A stretch of DNA of 64,000 nucleotides, taken from Planctomycetota bacterium. Its GTDB lineage: Bacteria; Planctomycetota; Phycisphaerae; WQYP01. A program made the translations under genes and the position numbers. Location: NCBI GenBank assembly GCA_021800165.1, contig JAJYZF010000001.1, forward strand, positions 1 to 64,000, in the 5' to 3' direction. The notes beneath the pieces are model-generated. The model was not told the origin of the DNA, searched no databases, and saw only the letters and a program-made list of their open reading frames with translations. Below are positions 27,135-36,389 of the stretch, one piece after another (position 1 is the first letter of the stretch; each line of letters starts with the position of its first letter).

Positions 27135-29267
27135 TTAGGCTTGGGCAAAAAGGTTCCAGTTCGCTGCCGCACCATTTCCGACCAGGCCGCCGGGGCGACC
27201 GTTGCCGCCGCTCTCTCCGGCCTGCCTGTGGAGCATATTCCGGATAGATCGGGAAAATCCAAACCAGCAGCATTCTTCCAACTGCCTAGCGAGGTTACCG
27301 GGCAGAGTTGCTTGGCCCCCATGGACCGCGGATGGGTACGCTTGCTTGAGTTGCCGTGTGTGATTGCGGTGGAAACTCGTATTGTAAATATTATTTCCGC
27401 AGGCCCGGACGAATTGGTCCCACCGTTCCGGATAACAGGCCTCGACCAAACACGCCGCCAGCACGCTGTCGAAATCGACGCCGCCCTTAGCCCACGAATC
27501 AGACCAGCTCTGTTGGGCCGGGACCGTGGGTGGGCCTGCTCGGGCCAGGGTGGCGGCGATTTTGGTCCAACGCCGGTGCGCCTCGCGGAGCCCGTTGCGA
27601 AGTGTGCGCGGTGTGATGTAGATTGCGATGCCGTCCCGCGAATCATCGGTCAGAAATGAGTTGAGATATTCTTCCCGTTGCTGGTGGTCCAAGCCACAAT
27701 AATTGTTTGCGCTGTCCAGATCGGCGGCGTCAGGGATGATCTGCCGAACCATCCAGCTACGGAAGACACGCATGATCGGTTCCAGGTCCCCGTAGGCAAG
27801 GTGCTGGCCTGTCGTGAGGGAATATTGGCAGAGGCGGGGCACCGGTAAAAAGCCGGTAGCGGTTGCCCATTGCGTTCGCCGTTGCGTTACAATTTCTCCG
27901 ACTTCCTCTCTAAGCTGAAGGATCTCGCCCGGATGCAGTTCAGGAGCATCGGCGGGTTTGAAGCCCGCGTGGCCCCACCTCTTGTTGTAGGCCAGCCACT
28001 TTTTGATTTCTTCTGTTTCCGGAGGCCCTTTTTCGGCCGGGCTGGGCTCGGACCATGTCTGGGTCGACGTGCATATAACGTAGCCAAACCCGGGAAGTGT
28101 TTTTAATCGGTCGAGGAACCCTTGGAGGGTCTCACCGTGCGTTGCCCGTCTTTCGGCGCTGGTCACGCGGTCGTCGTCCTCAATGCAGACAATGACGCGG
28201 AGGCGGGCGCGAATGAGAAGTTCTGAAAGCGCCGGCAACCAAAAATTAAGCGGCGATGCAGAGATGCCGTGAAACGGATTCGCGAATGGTGTCGGTCCAA
28301 AAATGGCGTTGGCCACGCCCGCTGGCATGCCCAACATGGGAAGGATGTCGACGCGCTCCCTGACCGCGCCGAGGACTTCCTCCAATGCACCTCTTAATGC
28401 TCTTTGGGTGCTCGCGTATTCCCAGAGCGACACCCTGCAGAAGCGGAGTTCCACCCCCCCGGGAGGCCCGCCCGCCCCGGCGGTGCGCCCGGCTTCCTCC
28501 GCGAGCCGCAACAGCGTGGACTTGCCTGTGCCGCGTAGGCCGTTTAGGTGGACCGTGCCCGCCGACGATTCGTCCGTCATGGGCCGCAGAAGCTCCAACA
28601 GTCTTGCCGCTTTTCCTGCGGCGTCAAAGAGATCGTCCGAGGTGTTGGTGATGGGGTTCTCCGGTGCCGAAATCCATTCCAGCACACGCTGGATCCGTTG
28701 CGAGTCGGGAATGGGAGCCGCCCAAGGCGCGTTGGCGGCGGTGGTGGCTTGTCCGAGGCGGCTGAAATCCGGCCCGCTGTTGGCTATTCCGGGGGCTGGC
28801 TCGGCCGCGCTGGCTTTCGGAATTTCCGCCTCTTGGGGCGATTTCGGGGTTGGGGGCCGCCGCTGTGCCTGCCGGGCAAGGACCCTCGGCAGCGCCAGCG
28901 TCGCACCCACGAGGGCAAACGCCGCTGCCATCATGGCGGCCGCTAATCGGCCGGGCAGCCCGGTATTGGTCGGCAGGACGACGGTTGCCGCGACGAAGGC
29001 CAACACGCCTCCCAAAACCATGCACCAACTTGTTGGGGGTGGGTGCCTGAGGCTGTGCGGGTAAAGCGAGCCAAGGCTGGGCATCCGCGGCAGGTGACCC
29101 AACCAAAAAAGCAGCACCAGAGGAATAGGGGCGGCGGCCATGGAAAGTGCGTGGGGATTGCCGATTGCCCAGGCGAGCAGAAGCCCCGCCCCGGACGCAA
29201 CGCCCCCAATGCCCAATGACCAGAGCCATAACTCAGGCCCGACGCAAAAATTTCTGTTTTTTTTCAC
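27135..29267 (-). CDS. Membrane KAP-type P-loop NTPase
   Basis: 710 residues. Four hydrophobic segments within residues 12-130 form an N-terminal membrane region, followed by a Pro/Ala-rich linker and a P-loop domain with Walker A GLRGTGKST (243-251) and Walker B RVIVCIEDDDR (357-367). A very acidic Walker B ending in Asp-Arg is the KAP hallmark. Bacterial KAP ATPases are often found in defence islands; here no effector gene is adjacent. The GTG start at 29267 has GAGGAA 6 bases upstream. Neighbouring decayed toxin-antitoxin DNA supports an accessory origin. Function is inferred from architecture only. Confidence 0.75.
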   Translation of the reverse strand: MKKNRNFCVGPELWLWSLGIGGVASGAGLLLAWAIGNPHALSMAAAPIPLVLLFWLGHLPRMPSLGSLYPHSLRHPPPTSWCMVLGGVLAFVAATVVLPTNTGLPGRLAAAMMAAAFALVGATLALPRVLARQAQRRPPTPKSPQEAEIPKASAAEPAPGIANSGPDFSRLGQATTAANAPWAAPIPDSQRIQRVLEWISAPENPITNTSDDLFDAAGKAARLLELLRPMTDESSAGTVHLNGLRGTGKSTLLRLAEEAGRTAGAGGPPGGVELRFCRVSLWEYASTQRALRGALEEVLGAVRERVDILPMLGMPAGVANAIFGPTPFANPFHGISASPLNFWLPALSELLIRARLRVIVCIEDDDRVTSAERRATHGETLQGFLDRLKTLPGFGYVICTSTQTWSEPSPAEKGPPETEEIKKWLAYNKRWGHAGFKPADAPELHPGEILQLREEVGEIVTQRRTQWATATGFLPVPRLCQYSLTTGQHLAYGDLEPIMRVFRSWMVRQIIPDAADLDSANNYCGLDHQQREEYLNSFLTDDSRDGIAIYITPRTLRNGLREAHRRWTKIAATLARAGPPTVPAQQSWSDSWAKGGVDFDSVLAACLVEACYPERWDQFVRACGNNIYNTSFHRNHTRQLKQAYPSAVHGGQATLPGNLARQLEECCWFGFSRSIRNMLHRQAGESGGNGRPGGLVGNGAAANWNLFAQA

Positions 29268-29587
29268 GGCATTCCTCTTCCATAAGGATAACCAAGCGTG
29301 CCCGGACGGATTCGTCCAGGCAAACTGCTCCCTTTAATAATACCATGGTTCGCCGCTTGGGCGCCGTTGGTTTGGAATTATGGGGCGGTGACGGTGCGGC
29401 GGCCGGATTTTGTGGCAAGCGCCCGATTCTGCCCTTTTAGCCGCAGGCATCGTGCCGCGCCTAAAAGATGGGGCCTTCCACCCAACACACCACTCCACAA
29501 TCCGCCACAATTTATGTCCGCGACTCTGTGGCATTTTGTCCGGGCGATGGGGCCATAGTACAATGGTCATGGTCAACGGAGATTGCG
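29268..29587. other. Intergenic region between the KAP gene and the antitoxin
   Basis: No gene is supported in any frame. It holds the divergent promoters for the minus-strand NTPase gene and the plus-strand antitoxin gene. No repeats or terminators were recognised. Confidence 0.4.
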
Positions 29588-29821
29588 GTGAAGACGATAT
29601 CGGTCCGTGGGTGCCAGGCGCGATGCCTTGCGGTTATGGATGGCGTGCCAAGGCGCAGAGAAACGGTGGTTATCGCAAAACGCGACCAAGCCGGTGCCAA
29701 ACTCGTGGCGATCGGGCCGGAGGACGATGAGATTCTTCATTTTCTCCGCGGTCCAGGTGTAAGCGTCGGCGATGTTGTGGGGCCGGCGCTTTGGGCAAAA
29801 AAATGGGGCCATCGGAAGTGA
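29588..29821 (+). CDS. Phd/YefM-type antitoxin
   Basis: 77 residues from a GTG at 29588, with GGAG 7 bases upstream. The ORF track shows it only as the end of a longer frame. VKTISVR..QARCLAVMD, RRETVVIAKRDQAGAKLVAI and the late GDVVGPAL are the Phd/YefM antitoxin pattern, including the DNA-binding N-terminal fold. These proteins neutralise a cognate toxin and autoregulate their operon. The stop codon overlaps a GTG that begins a PIN-like stub, the usual layout of an antitoxin-toxin pair. The antitoxin frame is complete but appears to lack a functional partner. Confidence 0.72.
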   Translation: MKTISVRGCQARCLAVMDGVPRRRETVVIAKRDQAGAKLVAIGPEDDEILHFLRGPGVSVGDVVGPALWAKKWGHRK

Positions 29822-29934
29822 TTCTCGTGGATAGACACAGCGCGGCGGTCGGCGGTATGGATAACATAGAAGCATGGCCATCCGGCCATAAGCATTGGAC
29901 CTGGGACTGCGGGCGACTGACATGTTCAAATTAA
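29818..29934 (+). pseudogene. Truncated PIN-type toxin remnant after Phd antitoxin
   Basis: A GTG overlapping the antitoxin stop (GTGA) opens a 38-codon frame starting VILVDRHSA, close to the ILVDTHA start of PIN toxins and keeping the first Asp. The frame then loses similarity and stops at 29934, inside the start of the next gene. The rest of the PIN domain is absent. Interpreted as deletion of the toxin body. Confidence 0.5.
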
Positions 29935-31004
29935 GCGCCCAGCAGGGAACGGGTTTATCGCGCGAAGCGGTGGAGCTTAGCGTCGTTATTCCCAGTTTTA
30001 ATGGTCGGGCATTACTCGAGCAATGCCTGCCCACGCTGCACGTGGCGCTGGCCTGTGCCCAATGGACCAGGCAAACCGAGATTCTGGTGGTGGATGATCA
30101 TTCCACGGATGGTACGGAGGACTGGCTTAAGGCCCATCATCCGGCGGTACACGTGATTCGCAATGCCGGTGGCCGGGGCTTTGCCGCGGCGGCCAATGTG
30201 GGTTTGCGGGCCGCCGGCGGCGCATGGATCGCCCTGGTGAACAACGATGTGCTAATCGATGAGCAATGGCTGCGGGCGGTTAAGCGGCATTTTCAGGACG
30301 CTACGCTTGGTTCGGTGGCCACGCGGATGATGGTGGGGGGCCGGGCGGGTATGGTGGAATTTGCCGGTGGAGAATATACCACGGTTGGAATTCCCCTGCG
30401 GTTTGGCGAGGGTTGTCTGGTAGAGGAGGCGGCAATGATGCAGCCCCGTTTGTGCTTTTGGGGATGCGGGGCGACGGTGTTTTATCGCCGGGCGGCGCTG
30501 GCCCAAGTCGGCGGTGAACTCTATGAGCCACTGCAAGCCTACCAGGAAGATGTGGAACTGGGTTTTCGGCTGGCATTGGCGGGATGGAATTGTGTCTATG
30601 AACCAGAGGCGGCGGTGACCCATCTGGGCAGCGTTACTTATGGCCAAGCCTCGTTTCGTAAAAAGTTTAACAGTGCGCGCAATGCGGAAATCGTCTTTTT
30701 TTCCTGCATGCCCCGGCCACTGCTTTGGCGATACCTGCTGGGGCATATTCTGGCTTTGATGCCACAACTGGCGGGGCATATTATCCGGGGCAGCGGGTGG
30801 GGTTACGTGTGCGGCAAGGCGGCCTTTTTTCTGGCCCATATCCCCGCGACCGGGCGGCGGCGAAAATTTGTGCAAAGCCTGCGAAACGTAGACTCCGCCA
30901 CCTTAAGCGCAAAAATGCGAACGGGATGGCTTGCCGCGGTCCTGCGAACAGGGCTGGGGTGGAGCCGGCGGAAGCGGATCGAGGCGTCAGGCGCCCAAAA
31001 ATGA
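29922..31004 (+). CDS. Family 2 glycosyltransferase
   Basis: About 360 residues with a GT-A fold: SVVIPSFNGRALLEQCLPTL, the nucleotide-binding ILVVDDHSTDGT, the LVNNDVLID region containing the metal-binding acidic residues, and an acceptor-side QEDVELGFRLALAGWNCVYEP motif typical of rhamnosyl-type GT2 enzymes. A hydrophobic C-terminal part suggests membrane association. It probably transfers a sugar to a lipid-linked or surface polysaccharide. The ATG at 29922 was preferred to the TTG at 29895; neither has a strong ribosome site. It follows the toxin remnant directly. Confidence 0.85.
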   Translation: MFKLSAQQGTGLSREAVELSVVIPSFNGRALLEQCLPTLHVALACAQWTRQTEILVVDDHSTDGTEDWLKAHHPAVHVIRNAGGRGFAAAANVGLRAAGGAWIALVNNDVLIDEQWLRAVKRHFQDATLGSVATRMMVGGRAGMVEFAGGEYTTVGIPLRFGEGCLVEEAAMMQPRLCFWGCGATVFYRRAALAQVGGELYEPLQAYQEDVELGFRLALAGWNCVYEPEAAVTHLGSVTYGQASFRKKFNSARNAEIVFFSCMPRPLLWRYLLGHILALMPQLAGHIIRGSGWGYVCGKAAFFLAHIPATGRRRKFVQSLRNVDSATLSAKMRTGWLAAVLRTGLGWSRRKRIEASGAQK

Positions 31005-31014
31005 GCGTGAAGTG

Positions 31015-31527
31015 TTAAAAAAATTTCGCTATGAATCGCAGATAACCATACGGTCCATCGGCACGCGTATGCCGCTGAACAGATTTAGCAATTTTGCGCA
31101 AGGCCCGCTGCACGTCCCGCCGGGAATAATCGTTCAGGCTTAAACAGAGGCGCAGACCCGCTTGAATATCCGTGGCCACATCATCGGGTTCGGTATTGGC
31201 TTCCGGCTTTATGGCCAGGCGTTCGAGGGCCAGCAACACGCGGGCATCCATGAGATCGTGGGTTTCGCGTTCACGCTTTAGGATGGCTTCCTCAATGGCC
31301 ACACACAGCGGCATATATTCCTCTGAATCCGGAACCAAGGTGGAGGCCTCCACCCCTTGGCCGTAAAGTTCTATCATTGGCTTGACCACATGCTTGTGGG
31401 TTTGGCCGTCCAGAGGAACCTCCACCGTGGGTCCGCTTGGATCCTTGTAGGAAACCTTGAATGTAACGGAATCTTTGCCAGATTGGGCTTGGGCTTTGTT
31501 GAGCAAATCGCGGAGGGCCTGATCCAT
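31015..31527 (-). CDS. Conserved-looking protein of unknown function
   Basis: 170 residues, acidic and mostly helical, with no signal peptide or transmembrane segment. A beta segment with VTFKVSYKDPSGPTVEVPLDG comes first, then helical stretches such as MPLCVAIEEAILKRERETHDL. No known domain was recognised. The ATG at 31527 has AAAGG 8 bases upstream, and codon use resembles its neighbours. It converges with the glycosyltransferase with only 10 bases between the stops. Confidence 0.6.
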   Translation of the reverse strand: MDQALRDLLNKAQAQSGKDSVTFKVSYKDPSGPTVEVPLDGQTHKHVVKPMIELYGQGVEASTLVPDSEEYMPLCVAIEEAILKRERETHDLMDARVLLALERLAIKPEANTEPDDVATDIQAGLRLCLSLNDYSRRDVQRALRKIAKSVQRHTRADGPYGYLRFIAKFF

Positions 31528-31770
31528 GATGATAACCTTTCTGCCAGTCCATTGGCGGTGCGCGTACCAAAGTCAACCCCGGCACGACGCAATACCCGGG
31601 CCGTGACCATGGAAGAACACTACCGCGCAAGAAGATGTAATTCAATACTGCCGCGAGTTGCCGGGGCGGGTGCAATGGTGCTTGGCCGTGGTAGATGGCC
31701 GCAGCCAAGCTTGATCCGCGCGGGGTAGATCGCATGGGGCAAGGCGTTGGCGTTAGGGACTGCGCCGTCA

Positions 31771-32379
31771 TTACCGCCATGGGCCGCGATTCCACGGTCC
31801 GCGGCCAGGTCCACGGTGGATGGGGGCACCGCGCGGCGGATGCGGCAGCAGTCGCGGCTGCGGGCCGCGCCAGAAGCGGGCATGAAGGGGGGGACGACCG
31901 GCGTAATACCGCCAGCCAAAATGAGGATCATGGCAATAATAGACGTGCCGCACCGGATCGAAGTAAAACTCCATAGACAAGGGCGGCGTCACCACGGCGA
32001 CACCGGGTGGCGGGGGTGGGAGATAGACGGGTGGCGGGCCGGACCAGTACACGGCATTGGGCGGGGGCACGCCGGGACAATACTGCCATCCGGAGCCGGG
32101 ATAGTAACAATAATAAGCCTGTAATGCCGGATCATAATAGTATTGGTACGTATAAACGGGCTGAGGTTGCGGCGCGGTGACCACAACGCCGCCACGATGC
32201 CAGCGGCCATAATAATAGGCTCCACATCCGGCAGGCAGCATAGCGGCGACGGCCAAGGCAAGGCATAGCCCCGGTTGACGATACCGGCGAGCGGCATTTC
32301 CCAGTGTACCTGTGGCGTTACCGGAACAAGCAGCCGCGGGGAATGTCAGCAGCGATTTCATCAAGGCTTTTATCTTCAT
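31771..32379 (-). CDS. Tyr/Pro-rich lipoprotein
   Basis: 202 residues. A hydrophobic segment (LCLALAVAAML) ends in PAGC, a lipobox, though it lies about 30 residues further in than usual; a start nearer to it may be used. The mature part is very rich in Tyr, Pro, Gly and Trp, with two related segments (YYYDPALQAYYCYYPGSGWQ and FYFDPVRHVYYCHDPHFGW). These suggest a duplicated surface-exposed repeat. Function unknown; a cell-surface or matrix protein is plausible. Confidence 0.6.
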   Translation of the reverse strand: MKIKALMKSLLTFPAAACSGNATGTLGNAARRYRQPGLCLALAVAAMLPAGCGAYYYGRWHRGGVVVTAPQPQPVYTYQYYYDPALQAYYCYYPGSGWQYCPGVPPPNAVYWSGPPPVYLPPPPPGVAVVTPPLSMEFYFDPVRHVYYCHDPHFGWRYYAGRPPLHARFWRGPQPRLLPHPPRGAPIHRGPGRGPWNRGPWR

Positions 32380-32541
32380 AAATTTTCATCCTTGCAGGAC
32401 AGGTTCCCAAGGCTACGGTGGGCCGCCAAACGGGGGCTGCAACCGCCTTTAATTATATGGCTACACACCGACGGGAGGAGTTGGTTGCGGCTTTTGGGCA
32501 AAAAAATAATAGAATGGGTAGGGTTTCGGGTTGGCGTGGCG

Positions 32542-33447
32542 TCAGGTTGGAATTTTGGGGGCGGGCAGCCCGTCGGCGGCAGCCGGCTCGACATGCACGG
32601 TAATATCCATGCTTGGGTCTTGGCGTTCCACCGCCACTTCCACACTGGTGGCAATTTGATGGCCGGCTTCCATACTCATTTTCCGGTCCACGGTGATGGT
32701 GGCATCCACAAACCGACGGTTGCCGCTTTGTCTGGCCCGCACCCGGCGCACCTCCACCACACCGGGGACGGCTTTCATGCAGGCGGTCAGCGAGGCTTCC
32801 AGGCCGACGGGTGAATGATCCATTAAAATATCAATGGATTGGCGAGCCAGCGACAACGAGGCACCGACCATCACGACGGCCACAAAAATTGCCCCGACGG
32901 CATCCACATGGTCCCAGCGCGTGCCGCCGATGCGCACCGCCACCAAACTGGCCAATACCACCGAGGAAATGAGAAAATCCACCCCGAAATGCAGGGCATC
33001 GGCGCGCAGGGCCTGGCTTTCATATTTTTTTGCCGCGGCGGTGAGCAGACGGCTTCGCCACACATCGGTCAGCATGGCCGCGGCCACCACACCCATGGCG
33101 CAATAACTGGCCCAGTATCGGGTATCCGGCGTGGCGGGCGGGCCAAGCAGGGAATTGACGGCCGCCCAGCCGATCCAGAACGCGGTGAGTAAAAGCAAAA
33201 TGGATTCACCAAATGCCGACAGGCTTTCCACCTTGCCGTGGCCATAGTTATGACTGGCATCGGCGGGTCGATCGCTGATATGCAAGGCGACCCAGGTGAT
33301 GGCCGCAGCGGTGACATCCAGGGCGGAGTGCAACCCGTCGGAAAGCAGGGCCAGACTGCCGGTGAGGAGTCCGAAGATCAACTTCAGCAGCATCATGGCG
33401 ATGCTGGCAAAAATGGAGGCCTCGGCGATACGGTACTTGTCTGCCAT
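32542..33447 (-). CDS. Cation diffusion facilitator (CDF) metal exporter
   Basis: 301 residues. The transmembrane part of a CDF transporter contains HSALD (an HxxxD metal site), the HNYGHGKVESL motif and a second acidic metal site in DALHFGVDF, followed by a cytoplasmic ferredoxin-like C-terminal domain (about 210-295). These are proton-driven exporters of Zn, Fe, Co, Cd or Mn. The first site, with H and D ligands, suits zinc, but specificity is not certain. The ATG at 33447 begins just after the acyl-CoA synthetase gene ends (33501). Confidence 0.92.
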   Translation of the reverse strand: MADKYRIAEASIFASIAMMLLKLIFGLLTGSLALLSDGLHSALDVTAAAITWVALHISDRPADASHNYGHGKVESLSAFGESILLLLTAFWIGWAAVNSLLGPPATPDTRYWASYCAMGVVAAAMLTDVWRSRLLTAAAKKYESQALRADALHFGVDFLISSVVLASLVAVRIGGTRWDHVDAVGAIFVAVVMVGASLSLARQSIDILMDHSPVGLEASLTACMKAVPGVVEVRRVRARQSGNRRFVDATITVDRKMSMEAGHQIATSVEVAVERQDPSMDITVHVEPAAADGLPAPKIPT

Positions 33448-33500
33448 GAGGCAATTCTACGCCACCGGCCGAAAGGCGCAAAGTGCCGGGGAAGGGCGGG

Positions 33501-36257
33501 CTACGATGGTGCCAGGGCCAGCTTGGCCAAAACCAGATCGTCTTTGACTTTTTCGTTGAAAACAAATCCCGCGTGTCGGCAGAGAGAAAGCATTTCTTTG
33601 TTGGAAGAAAGGATTTCTGCACCCAGGTGGGTAAGCTTTTCCTGGCGGGCCACAGCAATCAATTGGCGCAGCAATTCGGTGCCGAGTCCCTGGTGCTGAT
33701 ATTCATCGGCAATGACCAGGGCAAAGCGGGCGTCGGTGGTATGGGGAATGCGGGATAAGCGGGCCACGCCCAGAATGACCGCCGGGCGGCCGGCGCTGGA
33801 GGGTTTCTCCATCACCAGGGCGATTTCCCGGTCATAATCATTGAAACATCGCCGGATGAGGCGTTCGTGGAGCACCCGGCTATCGTAGCTGATCATTCCC
33901 ATGTAGCGCTGATGCACGCTTTGGTCGGAAAGGTGGCGATGAAATTCGACCATCAAAGGTTCATCCTCCGGGCGAATCGGGCGCACGATCAGTGGACTTT
34001 CATCGCGGGCGGTGATACGGGTCATGTACTGACTGGGATAGGGCCGAATGGCGGTGCGCGGCAAAGTCGTGGCGGCGGTTTTGACATCCTGCAACACAAT
34101 GCGTGCATCCAGAGCCGTGATGCCCCGGCTCGAGACCAGCAGCGGGTTGATGTCGATTTCCTTGATGGCCAGATGTTCCACGATGAGTTGGCTGAAGCGG
34201 ACAATGACCTCTTCCAGTTTCACCAGATCCACCGGATCGCGGCCACGTACACCCTTGAGCGCGGTGTAAATGCGGGTTTGTTCCATCATGCGACGGGCCA
34301 GGGTGGTGTTGAGGGGGGGCAAAGCCAGGGCGCGATCGCGGAATACCTCCACGAGCTGGCCGCCGGTGCCAAAAAGTATCATCGGCCCCAACTGCAAATC
34401 GACGGTGCTGCCGAGGATGATTTCGTAGCCGTCATGGGCCACCATCTGCTGTACGGTGACCCCGTTAAACGCGGCCGGGCCGACCCGCCGCACCACGGAG
34501 GCATAGATCTGGTCGAAGGCCGCGCCCACATCCGCGGCGGATTTCAGGTTCAGCCGCACCCCATCGACTTCGGTTTTATGGGTGATGGAATGGGAATAAA
34601 GTTTTACGACCACGGGAAAACCGATGGCGGTGGCGGCGGCGATGGCGGCATCACGGGTGGTGGCGATGCGGGTGGCCACCACGGGTATGCCGTAAGCAAA
34701 GAGCAGCTCCTTGGCTTCCGGTTCGGTAAGCGTGGTGCGGCCGGCCTGGCGGGCCTGGGCAATGAGTTCTTCCACACGGGCACAGTCGCAGGAAGGATCG
34801 CCGGGGGTCGCGGCCAGCGCGGGCGTTTCGTAAATTCCCTTGAGGTTGTAGGCCCAGCGCCACATCAAGTTAAAGGTACGGGCGGCCAGGTCGGGGTAGG
34901 CAAAGGTGGGTATGCCGGCGGCGCTAAGGCGACGTACGCCGGCGGAAACTTCGGCCCCCCCCATCCAACTGGCCAGTACCGGCTTTTTCACGCCTTTGAC
35001 CTCATCGACCAGAGCCTCGGCGGTTCCGGTGGGATCGGTCATGGCCTGGGGGGTTAAAATGATGAGCAGTCCGTCGCTGTTGGGGTCGGATGCGGCGATT
35101 TTTATGGCTGCGGCATACCGTTTGGCATCGGCATCACCGAGAATATCAATGGGGTTTCCCTTGCTCCAATGGGCGGGCAGCAGGGCGTTTAATTGATCGC
35201 GCGTCTCGGGAGCCAAGGGGGCGAGTTCGCCTTGGCCCAGAATCAGTGCGTCGGTGGCCAATACCCCCGGGCCACCGGCGTTGGTGACCACGGTCAGCCG
35301 TTTGCCGGTCGGGCGGGGCTGCTTTCCCAATACCTCGGCCATGGAAAACAATTCCTGGATGGAATCCACCCGCAGAACACCGGCCCGGCGAAAAGCGGCT
35401 TCCATGGCATCGTCGGCTCCGGCCAGGGTACCGGTATGAGAAACGGCCGCCGCCGCCGCCGCCGCGGTGCGCCCTGCTTTGATGACAATAATCGGTTTGG
35501 AGATAGCCACTTCACGGGCGGCGGACAAAAATGACCGGGCGTCGCCGATACTTTCCATGTACAGGACGATGCTGCGGGTGAGAGGATCGTCGCCGAGATA
35601 ATCAATGAGATCTCCCCAGCCGACATCGACCATGGAACCAATGGAGATAAAAGCGCTGAATCCGACCTGTTCCTGGAGGCTCCAGTCCAGAACCGCGGTA
35701 CACAAAGCCCCGCTTTGGCTGATAAAACCGACCGAACCGGATTTCGCCATGGCATGGGCAAAAGTGGCGTTAAGCCCGGTGGGGGGCATCATGACTCCCA
35801 GGCAGTTTGGTCCGATGATGCGCACCTGATGCTGGCGGGCATTGGCCACCATGCGGCTCTCCAGGGCCAGTCCCTCGGGGCCGTTTTCCTTAAAACCGGC
35901 GGAAATAACAATCACATTTTTAATTCCGGCCTGGCCGCATTCGCTGATCAAGTCGGGAACGATCTGGGCGGGGGTGGTGATGACCGCCAGATCCGCCCGT
36001 ACCGGCAAATCGGCCACGCTGGGATAGGCCTTGATGCCCATAATGCTGGAGCGTTTCAAATTCACGGGCAATACCGCACCGCCAAAGGGCGTGGCGATGA
36101 GATTGCGCACCAAGGCCCGCCCCACACTGCCGGCCTTATCGGTCGCACCGATGACGGCTACGTTCTGCGGATGAAAAAAGGGTTCCAAGCCCCGCGGTCG
36201 CTGCCAGATATCATGGGCCGGATCTACAGTCAGATTTTTTAATTCGTCTTGAGCCAT
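33501..36257 (-). CDS. ADP-forming acyl-CoA synthetase fused to a GNAT acetyltransferase (Pat/PatZ-like)
   Basis: 918 residues. In order: CoA-binding domain (about 25-120, [17 protein letters not shown]), succinyl-CoA-ligase-like domains (about 150-470), ATP-grasp domain (about 510-720), and a C-terminal GNAT domain (about 750-915) with the acetyl-CoA loop [11 protein letters not shown]. The order matches protein lysine acetyltransferase Pat/PatZ, which acetylates and silences acetyl-CoA synthetase. Unlike classical Pat, the SHTGTLAG motif keeps the His that ADP-forming synthetases phosphorylate, so it may also be catalytically active. The ATG at 36257 fits the domain start. The CDF gene follows. 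Confidence 0.88.
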   Translation of the reverse strand: MAQDELKNLTVDPAHDIWQRPRGLEPFFHPQNVAVIGATDKAGSVGRALVRNLIATPFGGAVLPVNLKRSSIMGIKAYPSVADLPVRADLAVITTPAQIVPDLISECGQAGIKNVIVISAGFKENGPEGLALESRMVANARQHQVRIIGPNCLGVMMPPTGLNATFAHAMAKSGSVGFISQSGALCTAVLDWSLQEQVGFSAFISIGSMVDVGWGDLIDYLGDDPLTRSIVLYMESIGDARSFLSAAREVAISKPIIVIKAGRTAAAAAAAVSHTGTLAGADDAMEAAFRRAGVLRVDSIQELFSMAEVLGKQPRPTGKRLTVVTNAGGPGVLATDALILGQGELAPLAPETRDQLNALLPAHWSKGNPIDILGDADAKRYAAAIKIAASDPNSDGLLIILTPQAMTDPTGTAEALVDEVKGVKKPVLASWMGGAEVSAGVRRLSAAGIPTFAYPDLAARTFNLMWRWAYNLKGIYETPALAATPGDPSCDCARVEELIAQARQAGRTTLTEPEAKELLFAYGIPVVATRIATTRDAAIAAATAIGFPVVVKLYSHSITHKTEVDGVRLNLKSAADVGAAFDQIYASVVRRVGPAAFNGVTVQQMVAHDGYEIILGSTVDLQLGPMILFGTGGQLVEVFRDRALALPPLNTTLARRMMEQTRIYTALKGVRGRDPVDLVKLEEVIVRFSQLIVEHLAIKEIDINPLLVSSRGITALDARIVLQDVKTAATTLPRTAIRPYPSQYMTRITARDESPLIVRPIRPEDEPLMVEFHRHLSDQSVHQRYMGMISYDSRVLHERLIRRCFNDYDREIALVMEKPSSAGRPAVILGVARLSRIPHTTDARFALVIADEYQHQGLGTELLRQLIAVARQEKLTHLGAEILSSNKEMLSLCRHAGFVFNEKVKDDLVLAKLALAPS

Positions 36258-36389
36258 GCGTTTTTACTCCAACCAAGGGCAACCTTTTGCCCCTGCCTTA
36301 TCAAAATGCATGGTAGCGGCACGATGAATTCTCTCCTATCGGGGAAAACCCTAATTATCAATCAGATAAACACCGAGCCTTGCGGCGGA

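Noticed and set aside
29573-30034. 153-codon minus-strand frame over the antitoxin and GT2 start
   Set aside because: Antisense to the Phd-type gene, which has a ribosome site and family motifs.
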